Assembly (NCBI GenBank): GCA_025465535.1
Contig: JAODMY010000070.1
Location: forward strand, 1-64,000
Source: Glaciihabitans sp.
GTDB taxonomy: Bacteria > Actinomycetota > Actinomycetes > Actinomycetales > Microbacteriaceae
Reading direction: 5' to 3'
Length of the DNA: 64,000 nucleotides
Under the pieces are notes generated by a model. The model was given only the letters and a program-made list of their open reading frames with translations, had not been told where the DNA came from and did no database searches. The stretch's first letter is position 1. The number at the start of each line of letters is the position of its first letter. This document shows, in pieces, positions 17,650-27,149 of the stretch. Made by a program: the position numbers and the translations under genes.

Positions 17650-19176
17650 CTAGTGCCCCACGGGGGCGGCAGCGCCAGCGGTCGGCAGCGGCGGACGCAC
17701 GAAGAATGCGGCCGGGATCGCGAGTACCGAGATGATCGCCGCGACCAGGAAGGCGTAGTGCACACCGATTGCCGTCGAGGCCGCCGTCGCAGGCAGGATC
17801 GGCGATGGATGGATCTGGTGCGCCGACAACACCGTCACGAGCAGCGCGGTACCGGCTGCACCCGCAACCTGCTGCACCGTGCCGACGATCGCGCTGCCGT
17901 GCGAATACAGCGACTCCGGCAGTGAGCCGAGGCTTGCGGTGAACAGCGGTGTGAACAGCAGCGCAAGTCCGACGCTCAGTGCGAGGTAGGCGACGAAGAC
18001 CCACCACACCGAGGTGTCGGCGTTGATCATCGTCATCAGCCAGAAGGTGAGGCTCGTGATGATCGCGCCGGTGGTCAGCAGCCCGGTCGGTCCGTGCCTG
18101 TCGTAGAAGCGTCCGACGAACGGAGCGAGGAATCCCATCAACAGGCCGCCGGGCAGGAGTACGAGTCCGGTCTGCAGCACGCTGATCCCGAGCACCGACT
18201 GCATGAAGATCGGGAGCACGATGATGGTGCCGAAGAACGCCATCATGCTCACCACGAGCATCGCGATCGAAAAGCTGAACGTCGACGACTTGAAGGTGCG
18301 CAGGTCGAGGAGGGCGTCATCCCTTTTCTGCAGGGACAGCTGGCGAAGGATGAATGCGGCGATGCCGACCGCTCCGACTCCGAGCGGCAGCCAGCCCTCG
18401 AGCCCTATGGTGCTGGCGGTGGCCGTGCCGAGGTTGCTGATTCCGTAGACAAGGCCACCGAATCCGAACGCGGAAAGGATTACCGAAAGCACGTCGAACT
18501 TCGTCTTCTTGGGCGTTGTCACGTTCTTCACGCGAATCGCACCGAAGATCAGCGCGGCGATGGCGATAGGCGCGACGAGGATGAACATCCACTGCCAGTT
18601 GCCGAAGGTGTTAAGGATGAGGCCGGAGATGGATGGCCCGATCGCCGGAGCCACCGAGATCACAATCGAGATGTTGCCCATCGTGCGTCCACGGGTCGCC
18701 GGCGGCACGAGCGTCATGACCGTCGTGATGAGGAGCGGGAACATGATGGCGGTTCCGCAGGCCTGCACAACGCGCGCCACGAGCAGCACCTCGAAACCGG
18801 GAGCCAGTGCGGCCAGCACGGTGCCAGCGCTGAAGAACGACATGGCCGCGATGAAGACCGGTCGGGTGTTGAAACGCTGCAGCAGGAAGCCCGTAATCGG
18901 GATGACAACGGCCATGGTCAACATGAACGCGGTGCTCAGCCACTGGGCCGCGTCGGCGTCGATCTTGAACACCGTGATGAACTGCGGAATCGCGACGCCG
19001 ATGATCGTCTCGTTCAGGATGACGATGAACGTCGAGATCATGAGCAGCCCGATGACGAAGCGGTTGCGTGCGCTCATTGACTCGTCCGTGTTGGCTGCAT
19101 CAGCGGTGGTCGGTTCTGTGGCGGTTGATTCCGTGCCGGTCGGTTCGGCGGTGGTCAGTTGGGCAGTGTCAGTCAT
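17650..19176 (-). CDS. MFS transporter, DHA2 family
   Basis: 508 aa from MTDTAQLTTAEP; LNETIIGVAIPQFITVFKIDADAAQWLSTAFML. Confidence 0.9.
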   Translation of the reverse strand: MTDTAQLTTAEPTGTESTATEPTTADAANTDESMSARNRFVIGLLMISTFIVILNETIIGVAIPQFITVFKIDADAAQWLSTAFMLTMAVVIPITGFLLQRFNTRPVFIAAMSFFSAGTVLAALAPGFEVLLVARVVQACGTAIMFPLLITTVMTLVPPATRGRTMGNISIVISVAPAIGPSISGLILNTFGNWQWMFILVAPIAIAALIFGAIRVKNVTTPKKTKFDVLSVILSAFGFGGLVYGISNLGTATASTIGLEGWLPLGVGAVGIAAFILRQLSLQKRDDALLDLRTFKSSTFSFSIAMLVVSMMAFFGTIIVLPIFMQSVLGISVLQTGLVLLPGGLLMGFLAPFVGRFYDRHGPTGLLTTGAIITSLTFWLMTMINADTSVWWVFVAYLALSVGLALLFTPLFTASLGSLPESLYSHGSAIVGTVQQVAGAAGTALLVTVLSAHQIHPSPILPATAASTAIGVHYAFLVAAIISVLAIPAAFFVRPPLPTAGAAAPVGH

Positions 19177-19334
19177 GGCAGGTCCCCGATTGTCAGTGTG
19201 TCCAAAGAATTGGCACAGGAAGCGCACGGCGTCGTGCAGGCTGAATAGGTAAGCGTCCCGGTCGCGGACGTATTCCCCAGTCTGGCCTATTCCTCCGACA
19301 CTGCGCGAGGGGCGCCGCGACAGTGACCGTAAAG

Positions 19335-20690
19335 CTACGAGAGCAGAGCCGTCTTTCGCTCGAGACTCCGCTGCGAGGTCGACCATGGGCGCCAACCGAG
19401 CAGCAGCACCGAGGCGGCCATGCAGACTGCGCCGAGCACCGCGAAGTCGAAGTCGAGAAACCACTCGAGGACCGCGAATGCAGGGATGAAGGTCAGCGCC
19501 GCGGCGATCCCGACGGCGAGGGCCGACGGCGTCGTCGTGAAGGTGCGTGGGCGTTCGAAGCGGCCGACAAGGAACGAGATCCCGTACAGCCCGATGAGCA
19601 CCACCAGGAAGAACGGGATGCGCGTCCACCACCAGGCCGCACTCGCGGGCTCCGGCAGCGCGCCGGGGACGATCAGGCAGAGTCCCGACAGCGCGATGAT
19701 GAGGGGCAGGTGCCAGAGATAGATCGTCATCAGCCGGGTGCCGGCGAGGTAGACGAATCCCTGCGCACCACGCGTTCGCATGAGTGCCGCGAGTGGGCGC
19801 TGGAGCAGCCGAAGCACACAGGCCTGCGCCACGGCGAGCACGATCAGTGGAATCGTGGGCGGATTCAGGTTGCTGAGCATGTCGGCGGAGTAGGTGCCGA
19901 TCGTCGTCAGCGGCACGAGAGCGACGTAGCAAAGCACTGCGATCAGGACAAGCTGCCACCACGCCCGGCGAGAGAACCAGCCATCGGCGTACCAGAATCC
20001 GACCTGCTGGATGAAGAGCCAGACGAAGGCGAGGCTGATGAGTCCAACCTCGATGACGCCCGTGCTGTACCGGATGACGTCCACGACGATGGCACCGGCC
20101 AGCAGGATGAGCAGGGTCAGTTTCGGCGACCGCTGGTGGAATCCAGCCATGATCGGAACGCATGCCTGGACGAGTACATAGGCCGCGATGAACCAGAGCG
20201 GCGACCCGGCGCCGGTCGTGATGCCCTGCAGGAACGAGGGGTCGACGCCGGCGAGAATCGCGGCACCGATGACGATCACGTAGAAGATGAACAGCGGCAG
20301 CGTCGGTAGCGCGAGCCGAATGACCCGACCGCGAACGTACTCTGTCGCGGTACCGCCCCTGCGAACCGCGCTGCGCCACGCGGTCAGGCTCGCGAACCCG
20401 CCGACGACGAAGAACAGCGGCATGATCTGTCCGCCCCAGCTCAGGCCGTTGAACCAGGGCTGCAGTTCGAGCGTGCGCGCGACCGTGATCTGGCCGGCGG
20501 CGTTTCGCCCGATGCCGACCAGGAGCAGGTGAGTGATGACGACGAGGATCACGCAGAGCACCCTGGCGAAGTCCAGCGTCAGGTCGCGGTGGGACAGGTC
20601 TCGGGCGGCGGCGGTTGGTTGCGGCGCTGTCGGCGTAGTGGATACGGTCGAGCTCGAAAGTGAGGGGTGGTCGTCATCGGTCACGAGCAT
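19335..20690 (-). CDS. Acyltransferase family membrane protein (acyltransferase_3)
   Basis: LDFARVLCVILVVITHLLLVG, GGQIMPLFFVVGGFAS, multi-TM. Confidence 0.85.
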   Translation of the reverse strand: MLVTDDDHPSLSSSTVSTTPTAPQPTAAARDLSHRDLTLDFARVLCVILVVITHLLLVGIGRNAAGQITVARTLELQPWFNGLSWGGQIMPLFFVVGGFASLTAWRSAVRRGGTATEYVRGRVIRLALPTLPLFIFYVIVIGAAILAGVDPSFLQGITTGAGSPLWFIAAYVLVQACVPIMAGFHQRSPKLTLLILLAGAIVVDVIRYSTGVIEVGLISLAFVWLFIQQVGFWYADGWFSRRAWWQLVLIAVLCYVALVPLTTIGTYSADMLSNLNPPTIPLIVLAVAQACVLRLLQRPLAALMRTRGAQGFVYLAGTRLMTIYLWHLPLIIALSGLCLIVPGALPEPASAAWWWTRIPFFLVVLIGLYGISFLVGRFERPRTFTTTPSALAVGIAAALTFIPAFAVLEWFLDFDFAVLGAVCMAASVLLLGWRPWSTSQRSLERKTALLS

Positions 20691-20775
20691 CACTATATGA
20701 AATGTGAACGGAGTTCCCTTCCCAGTTGGAGGAGATATCCAAATAATCGCGCCTCGGTTGGGAGAAACTAAAGCC

Positions 20776-21471
20776 ATGACGATCACACTCATCACCGGAG
20801 CGAATAAGGGCCTCGGCTTCGAGGCCGCGTGTCGGCTTGTCGAGCACGGCCACAATGTCTACCTCGGCGCCCGCGACCCGAAGCGCGGACGTGCCGCCGC
20901 CGACGTGATCGGCGCTCGGTTCCTGCAGCTCGACGTGACGGACGACAAGTCGGTGGATGCCGCGGCCGCAGACATCAAGCGTCGCGACGGCAAGCTCGAC
21001 GTGTTGATCAACAATGCGGGAATCGCGGGCGGCAGGATCCCAGCGGGGGAGGTCACGGCCGATGCGATCCGCAGCGTCTTCGAGACCAACGTGTTCGGGA
21101 TCGTCCGGGTGACGCACGCCATGCTGCCGCTGCTTCGCGAATCCGATGCTCCCGTCATCGTGAACGTGTCGAGCGGGCTCGGCTCTTTCGGCATCGTGAC
21201 CGATCCCAAGCGCCTGGAGTCACAGCTCATCGCGCTCAGCTATCCGTCATCGAAGTCCGCCGTTGCGATGCTCACGCTGCAGTATGCGAAGGCGTTTCCG
21301 GAGTTTCGGGTCAACGTGGTCGACCCCGGCTACACGGCGACCGATTTGAACAACAATTCCGGAACGCAAACGGTCGAGGAGGGGACGGATGCCATAGTGC
21401 GTCTCGCCACGATCGGCGCGGACGGACCCACCGGGCGTTTCGAGGATCGCGGCGGAGTCATCCCCTGGTAA
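20776..21471 (+). CDS. SDR family NAD(P)-dependent oxidoreductase
   Basis: TLITGANKGLGFEAA, LINNAGIAGG, YPSSKSAVAM. Confidence 0.93.
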   Translation: MTITLITGANKGLGFEAACRLVEHGHNVYLGARDPKRGRAAADVIGARFLQLDVTDDKSVDAAAADIKRRDGKLDVLINNAGIAGGRIPAGEVTADAIRSVFETNVFGIVRVTHAMLPLLRESDAPVIVNVSSGLGSFGIVTDPKRLESQLIALSYPSSKSAVAMLTLQYAKAFPEFRVNVVDPGYTATDLNNNSGTQTVEEGTDAIVRLATIGADGPTGRFEDRGGVIPW

Positions 21472-21531
21472 CGGCCCGCGAGTGTCTGTAGTGGGTAGCG
21501 CGGGCGGCTGGCGACCGTCAGACTTGGATCG

Positions 21532-22455
21532 ATGACTACCTCGCAGCGTGCCCTCCTGATCCTCGCCGACGACCATCGCGACAGTCTCGAAAAGCAGCTG
21601 TACCAGCTGACCGAGCCGCCGACGCAGGAACAGTCGGCTCGCATCCGCGCCGACAAGATGCTCGTGTACGAAGCCCTGGTGGATGCGACCGACCGGCTGC
21701 CCGACGGAGCCCAGGCCGGCATCCTCGTCGATGAGGAGTACGGGACAGAGGTTGCCGAGCTGGCCCAGGATTCCGATGGTCGCATCAACCTCTCGATGCC
21801 GCTGGAGGCGAGCGGCAAGGACTGGTTCGAATTCGCTTACGGCGACGACTGGCAGCGGCACGCGGAACTCTTCCGCACCGATCACGCGAAGGTTCTGATT
21901 CGGGACAACCCGTCGCTTCCGGCCGTGGATCGCGCAGGCCAGGCGGCAACGCTCAAGCGCGTCTCCGAGTGGGCGGCGTCGGCGGGCCGCCAGCTCATTG
22001 TCGAGCTGCTCGTGCCGGCAGGTGACGACGACCTGAAGTCGGTCGGGGGCGACCCAAGACGCTACGACGACGAGCTTCGCCCTCGCCTCACCCTCGAGGT
22101 CATCAGCTATCTTCAGGACAACGGCGCGGACCCGGCCCTCTGGAAGGTCGAAGGCATGGACCGGGTGGAGGATGCCGCTGCCGTCGCCGACCTCGCCCGT
22201 CGCGACGGGCGCACCGCCGACTGCATCGTTCTCGGCCGTCATTCCAGCAGGGAAGACCTCGACCACTGGCTCGAAGTCGCGGCACCGCTCTCGGGCTATG
22301 TCGGCTTCGCCATCGGACGCAGCATCTGGTGGGATCCGCTCGCCGACCTTCTCGCCGGAACCATCGGCCCGGAGGTCGCGAAGGCGCGCATTACGCAGGC
22401 CTACCTCGACTACGCGAACGACTTCATGAAGGCTCGCACCCGGTCGGTCGAGTAG
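21532..22455 (+). CDS. DUF2090 family protein (IolC C-terminal domain-like aldolase)
   Basis: LLILADDHRDSLEKQLY, GILVDEEYGTEVA, LWKVEGMD. Confidence 0.8.
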   Translation: MTTSQRALLILADDHRDSLEKQLYQLTEPPTQEQSARIRADKMLVYEALVDATDRLPDGAQAGILVDEEYGTEVAELAQDSDGRINLSMPLEASGKDWFEFAYGDDWQRHAELFRTDHAKVLIRDNPSLPAVDRAGQAATLKRVSEWAASAGRQLIVELLVPAGDDDLKSVGGDPRRYDDELRPRLTLEVISYLQDNGADPALWKVEGMDRVEDAAAVADLARRDGRTADCIVLGRHSSREDLDHWLEVAAPLSGYVGFAIGRSIWWDPLADLLAGTIGPEVAKARITQAYLDYANDFMKARTRSVE

Positions 22456-22490
22456 GCCCTCCCTGGGTTGCCGCCGGGGGAGCAGGCCGC

Positions 22491-22580
22491 CCGCGGTTCT
22501 CCTGCTGGCCGAGTAGGCGTCCGCGGTTCTCCTGCTGGCCGAGTAGGCGTCCGTGGTTCTCCTGCCAGTCGAGTAGGCGT
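22491..22580. repeat. Three-unit tandem repeat of exactly 30 bp
   Basis: ccgcggttctcctgctggccgagtaggcgt x2 (identical) plus one diverged copy. Confidence 0.95.
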
Positions 22581-22628
22581 CCGTGGCCGTATCGAGACCC
22601 ACTGTCGGCGATACGTCAGACCGCCCGT

Positions 22629-22726
22629 GTTCATAACTCCTCCTGGTTGTGTCCGCGGCGGGTGCGAAGTGGCGGATTGTCGCGGGTTGGTCGGCCCCGC
22701 TTCCTCAATTAGGAGGAGTTATGAAC
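22629..22726. repeat. Perfect 16-bp inverted repeat flanking a 66-bp segment
   Basis: gttcataactcctcct (22629-22644) / aggaggagttatgaac (22711-22726). Confidence 0.9.
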
Positions 22727-22842
22727 CGGCGCGGAGGCGTTATGACCCCGGCGCGGAGGAGTTATGACCCGGGCGTGGAGGAGTTATGACCCCGGAGCGG
22801 AGGCGTTATGGCCCGGGCGCGGAGGAGTTATGACGCATCGCG
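22712..22842 (+). repeat. Six-unit tandem array, 22-bp period, consensus GGAGGAGTTATGACCCCGGCGC
   Basis: units start 22712, 22733, 22755, 22777, 22799, 22821. Confidence 0.95.
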
Positions 22843-22935
22843 TGATGGACCGGCGAGCAGGACGCCCGCCGACGCGCTCGCCCGACCGCAACTCATGAAC
22901 GCGATCATCCTGCATGTCGCTGCGGTGTAGCGCGG

Positions 22936-23370
22936 TTACGCCCAGATGACCGCTTCGCGCTCGCGCACGACGGGTGCCTCGTACTCGAAGCTGTCATCGA
23001 GCGGATCGCGTCGGTAGGGAACCAGCAGGGTCAGGCTGACGCCGTCGTGGTGTTCGAGCCGCACCTCGATCGCGTCGAGGTCGCGGTTCGGAGCTCGCCC
23101 GTTGACTCCGATGGCGAGCGCGCGGATCGAGGTCGCCCGATCCCGGAACAGCGTGACGATGCGGGTCACGACGTCCTCGGCGTCGGCGGTCTCGGGCATG
23201 GGGGGAGTGCCGACGCGAGTCACCTCGCCGTTCGACCTGATCACGATCGGGAACGGCAGGAAATCGCCGTCCTCGTCGAGAAGACTCTCGGCGAAACCGA
23301 TGGTCACCTGGGCCAGTCGATCGAGGTCCGCCTGGGCTTCTTCGGATGCGGCATTGCGCCAGTCGGTCAT
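22936..23370 (-). CDS. Hypothetical protein
   Basis: 144 aa ORF with coding-like codon use (ADLDRLAQVTIGFAESLLDEDGDFLPFPIVI). Confidence 0.75.
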   Translation of the reverse strand: MTDWRNAASEEAQADLDRLAQVTIGFAESLLDEDGDFLPFPIVIRSNGEVTRVGTPPMPETADAEDVVTRIVTLFRDRATSIRALAIGVNGRAPNRDLDAIEVRLEHHDGVSLTLLVPYRRDPLDDSFEYEAPVVREREAVIWA

Positions 23371-23445
23371 GCCTGTAACGCTACAACGCTTGCGGAGGAC
23401 GCCCCGTTGGTTGACAACGGGCTCGACCGGGCTTACCTTGGTATG

Positions 23446-23463
23446 ATCAACTAAAGGGTTGAT
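23446..23463 (+). promoter_or_regulatory. Putative ArsR operator
   Basis: ATCAAC-N6-GTTGAT dyad just upstream of ATG; further GTTGAT half-site at 23474. Confidence 0.5.
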
Positions 23464-23474
23464 AAAGCGATAGG

Positions 23475-23831
23475 TTGATTATGAAGCAGAACGAGTCGGT
23501 GGATGCGCGGCTCGACCGCGCGTTTCTCGCGCTCGCCGACCCCGTACGGCGCGCGTTGATCGCCCGCCTGTCGCGGGGTTCCGCCACGGTGAACGAGCTT
23601 GCCGAGCCGTTCGCGATGTCGAAGCAGGGCGTCTCAAAGCACATCCAGGTGCTCGAGAGTGCCGGCCTCATCACGCGAACGCGTAACGGCCAGCAGCGTC
23701 CGTGTCATCTCGATCCGGCGGCCCTCGAGTCCCTCACCGCGTGGATCGACACCTATCGCCTCGAGGCCGAGCGGCAGTTCCGCCAGCTCGACTCGCTCCT
23801 CACCGCAATGAAGCAAGGAGAACAGAAATGA
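23475..23831 (+). CDS. ArsR family transcriptional regulator
   Basis: LADPVRRALIARLSRGSATVNELAEPFAMSKQGVSKHIQVLESAGLI. Confidence 0.93.
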   Translation: MIMKQNESVDARLDRAFLALADPVRRALIARLSRGSATVNELAEPFAMSKQGVSKHIQVLESAGLITRTRNGQQRPCHLDPAALESLTAWIDTYRLEAERQFRQLDSLLTAMKQGEQK

Positions 23832-24295
23832 GTAATTCAACTACCATCACCGCCCAGCCGGGCGAGCAGGTCGTCGACATCGAGCGAGTTCTCGATGCGC
23901 CGATTGCCGACGTTTACCGGGCATACACGCAACCCGACCTGATCGCGCAGTGGCTCGGCCCGCGCGGGTACGAGATGGAGGTCGGCAAATTCGATCTCCG
24001 GAACGGCGGCGAATGGGCGTATGTCCACACCTCGCCGGACGGCGGAGTCTTCGGTTTCCACGGCTGCTTCCACAGCGTGCAGCCGCACGAGCGGATCATC
24101 CAGACCTTCGAGTACGAGGGTGCGCCGGGGCACGTGAGCCTCGAGTCCGTGACCTTCGAGGATCTCGGCGGCAAGACCCGAGTGTTCGGTCACGCCGTCT
24201 ACCAGTCGGTGGAGGACCGGGACGCGATGGTCGCCAGCGGGATGGCGCAGGGCGTGACCGAGGGCTTCGAGCGCCTCGACGAACTCCTCGCCTGA
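23828..24295 (+). CDS. SRPBCC (AHSA1-like) domain protein
   Basis: IERVLDAPIADVYRAYTQPDLIAQWLGPRG; ATGA overlap with ArsR. Confidence 0.92.
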   Translation: MSNSTTITAQPGEQVVDIERVLDAPIADVYRAYTQPDLIAQWLGPRGYEMEVGKFDLRNGGEWAYVHTSPDGGVFGFHGCFHSVQPHERIIQTFEYEGAPGHVSLESVTFEDLGGKTRVFGHAVYQSVEDRDAMVASGMAQGVTEGFERLDELLA

Positions 24296-24418
24296 ACAGT
24301 GAGGAGCCGCGCAGTGGCTGGCGCCCAGGCGGCGTCGGTCCCGAGGTGCCTCGGCCGACCGATGAGCAGATCGTTCGCTTCGTCCGGAGCACTCGTTGAT
24401 CCAAGCTTTAAATGAGAA

Positions 24419-24446
24419 CGAGCCGGGCCCGTGTGGGCCCGGCTCG
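24419..24446 (-). terminator. Hairpin terminator of small basic protein gene
   Basis: cgagccgggccc gtgt gggcccggctcg. Confidence 0.65.
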
Positions 24447-24465
24447 CGAAGTTACGCCAAAGACG

Positions 24466-24576
24466 CTATCCGTTGTTCTTCGAAGCAGACTTGGTCTTCT
24501 TCTCAGCACGCTTCTCTTTAAGAGACTTGGAAGCAGCGGTCTTTGCGCTGTTCTTCTTAGGCGATTTGTCTGCCAT
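24466..24576 (-). CDS. Lysine-rich 36-aa small protein
   Basis: MADKSPKKNSAKTAASKSLKEKRAEKKTKSASKNNG; RBS-like gggatgccc context, own terminator. Confidence 0.7.
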   Translation of the reverse strand: MADKSPKKNSAKTAASKSLKEKRAEKKTKSASKNNG

Positions 24577-24709
24577 AGGGCATCCCTCCCTCGGAAGCAC
24601 GGATGGCTTCGGTACGCGGAAGCCTACCCCTCGTCGAGACCGCGTGGGGCGACCGCCAGTGCATTCCCAAGCACGGGTGGGGTGCAGGTGGCACATTTAG
24701 GCTCTGAGG

Positions 24710-25096
24710 ATGAACCCCCTGCGATTCTCCGCCCGCCTCGCGCAATTCTTCGACGTCGTCCTCGTCCTGGTATTCGTGCTCATCGGTCGAGTGAGCCACG
24801 GGGAAAACCTCGGCATCACCGGTATCTTCACCACACTGTGGCCGTTCCTGGTCGGGCTCGTGGTCGGGCACATCGTGACGCGCGGCTGGCGGCATCCATT
24901 TCGCGTGTTCTGGAACGGAATCGGCATCTGGATAGTGACGGTCGCTCTGGGGATGCTCCTTCGCGTCGCCAGCAACCAGGGCATCGAGGTGAGCTTCGTG
25001 ATCGTCGCGGCTGTCGTGCTCGGAGTGTTCCTGCTCGGTTGGCGCGCAATCGCGCTCCTGGCCACACGAAAGCGGCGCGCAAAGCGCGCGGTGTGA
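24710..25096 (+). CDS. DUF3054 membrane protein
   Basis: FFDVVLVLVFVLIGRVSHGE..FLVGLVVGHIVTRGW. Confidence 0.88.
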   Translation: MNPLRFSARLAQFFDVVLVLVFVLIGRVSHGENLGITGIFTTLWPFLVGLVVGHIVTRGWRHPFRVFWNGIGIWIVTVALGMLLRVASNQGIEVSFVIVAAVVLGVFLLGWRAIALLATRKRRAKRAV

Positions 25097-25168
25097 CGTC
25101 GCCTAGGAAATTATGCGGAGCCAGTCAAGGCGGTTGATCGAGAGCCAAAACCGGCGAAGAGTTGGTTT

Positions 25169-26614
25169 ATGGCAACAACGAAAAAGGCGTCAAACGCCAA
25201 AATAATCGGCCTAGCAATTGCTGGGGCTATCGGGGGATTTCTCTTCGGATTCGACTCCTCGGTGGTCAACGGGGCAGTCGATCCGATCTCGGCTCAGTTC
25301 GACCTGACGAAAACGCTCACGGGCCTCGCCGTCGCCAGCGCGCTGCTCGGCTGCGCAATCGGGGCCGTTCTCGGCGGGCGAATCGGCGATCGCTTCGGCC
25401 GGATCCCGACCATGGTGGTCGCCGCGATCCTGTTTTTCGTCAGTGCCATTGGCGCGGGCTACGCGCCGGATGTCTGGCTCTTCATTATCTGGCGCCTGAT
25501 TAGCGGTCTCGGTATTGGCATCGCCTCCGTGGTCGCGCCCGCGTACATAGCCGAGATCTCGCCCAAGGCTCTGCGCGGACGGCTCGCATCACTCCAGCAG
25601 TTGGCGATCACGCTCGGTATCTTCGCCGCGCTGCTCTCGGACTCGATCTTCGCCGCCGCCGCCGGGGGCGCGGCAGCGAAATTCTGGCTGGGGCTGGAGG
25701 CCTGGCGCTGGATGTTCCTGGTCGGAGTCATCCCCGCGGCCGTCTATGGCGGCATCGCGCTGTTCCTCCCGGAATCGCCGCGCTATCGGGTATTGAAGGG
25801 CGAAGACGATCGCGCACGAGCAGAATTCACGCGACTGTGGCCCGATGAGGACGTCGACGCCGCGCTCAAGGAGATGAAGAAGAGCGTTGAGGAAGACAAG
25901 GAGTCGAAGGGCAATCTTCGCGGCAACCGATTCGGGCTGAAGCCGATCGTTTGGATCGGCATCATCCTCTCGGTATTCCAGCAGTTCGTCGGAATCAACG
26001 TCATCTTCTACTACTCGACGACGCTGTGGCGTGCCGTCGGGTTCACAGAGAAGGACTCATTCACCGTCTCCGTTCTCACGTCGGTAACCAACGTCGCCGT
26101 CACCATCGTTGCGATTGCACTCGTCGACAAGGTCGGTCGTCGGCCCATCCTGCTGTTCGGTTCTATCGGGATGACGCTGTCACTGGCCGCCATGGCACTC
26201 TCGTTCAGCCAGTCGCACGACGTGAATGGCGCACCGACCCTGCCCGGTGGATGGGGGCCTCTCGCTCTCATCGCTGCCAACGTTTTCGTGATCAGCTTCG
26301 GGGCATCCTGGGGTCCGATCATCTGGGTCCTGCTCGGCGAGATCTTCCCGACCAATATTCGGGCTCGGGCGCTTGGCGTCGCTGCGGCGGCGCAGTGGAT
26401 CGCGAACTTCGTCGTGACAATCACCTTCCCACCCCTTTCAGCGGTATCCCTCGTTCTCACTTACGGCTTGTACGCGCTGTTTGCACTGCTCTCGTTCTTC
26501 TTCGTCATGCGAATGATTCCCGAGACGAGGGGCATGTTGCTTGAGGACGCCGAGCACCTGTTCGACGAACATCGGAAGAACCGCACGGCCGCCGCCGGAG
26601 CACGCGGGAAGTAA
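25169..26614 (+). CDS. Sugar porter family MFS transporter
   Basis: GGFLFGFDSSVVNGAVD, GRIGDRFGR, FLPESPRY, VDKVGRRPIL. Confidence 0.93.
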   Translation: MATTKKASNAKIIGLAIAGAIGGFLFGFDSSVVNGAVDPISAQFDLTKTLTGLAVASALLGCAIGAVLGGRIGDRFGRIPTMVVAAILFFVSAIGAGYAPDVWLFIIWRLISGLGIGIASVVAPAYIAEISPKALRGRLASLQQLAITLGIFAALLSDSIFAAAAGGAAAKFWLGLEAWRWMFLVGVIPAAVYGGIALFLPESPRYRVLKGEDDRARAEFTRLWPDEDVDAALKEMKKSVEEDKESKGNLRGNRFGLKPIVWIGIILSVFQQFVGINVIFYYSTTLWRAVGFTEKDSFTVSVLTSVTNVAVTIVAIALVDKVGRRPILLFGSIGMTLSLAAMALSFSQSHDVNGAPTLPGGWGPLALIAANVFVISFGASWGPIIWVLLGEIFPTNIRARALGVAAAAQWIANFVVTITFPPLSAVSLVLTYGLYALFALLSFFFVMRMIPETRGMLLEDAEHLFDEHRKNRTAAAGARGK

Positions 26615-26645
26615 CCAACGGCGACGGCGGTGCGGTCACAGCCGG

Positions 26646-27071
26646 TTACCGGGAAGTGCTCACGGTAACCGGCGCCAGCACCGGGCTGTTGTGATATGCG
26701 GCGATCAGCCACTGGCCGTCCCGCTTCTCGAAGACCCAGGTCGCGTTCGCCTTGCCGGCTTCCGGAACCTCGGTCTGGCCGGGGAACAGGATCCCGGATT
26801 CGCTGACGACGATCGCGGCATCCCTGCCGACGAAGCGGAGGCTGCGCTGCCTGTTGTAGGTCGAGCTGTCCTTGAGCGGTCCCTCGAAAGCCAGGGCCAT
26901 GCTGTCGCGGATCACGTCACGGCTGTCGCGGAGCGATCCGGTCATGATGGCGGTCGCGTCCGCGGTGTAGTTGGCGACCATGCCGTCGGCGTCGCCGGCC
27001 TCCCACGCCTGATAGGACAAGGCCAATACCGCGTGGATGGCGGCCCGGTCTTCTGCACGATTGTCTGACAT
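26646..27071 (-). CDS. SgcJ/EcaC-type SnoaL-like protein
   Basis: DRAAIHAVLALSYQAWEAGDADGMVANYTADATAIMTGS. Confidence 0.88.
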   Translation of the reverse strand: MSDNRAEDRAAIHAVLALSYQAWEAGDADGMVANYTADATAIMTGSLRDSRDVIRDSMALAFEGPLKDSSTYNRQRSLRFVGRDAAIVVSESGILFPGQTEVPEAGKANATWVFEKRDGQWLIAAYHNSPVLAPVTVSTSR

Positions 27072-27149
27072 CGGATTCTCCCTCTGTGATCGGTTCGCAC
27101 GGGGTGATCCGGCGAACTCGTCAATACATACCGGCGCCGGGGTGGGAAT

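Noticed and set aside
22491-22842. Possible CRISPR array
   Set aside because: Repeats are contiguous tandem units (30 bp and 22 bp periods) without unique spacers, and no cas genes are in the window.
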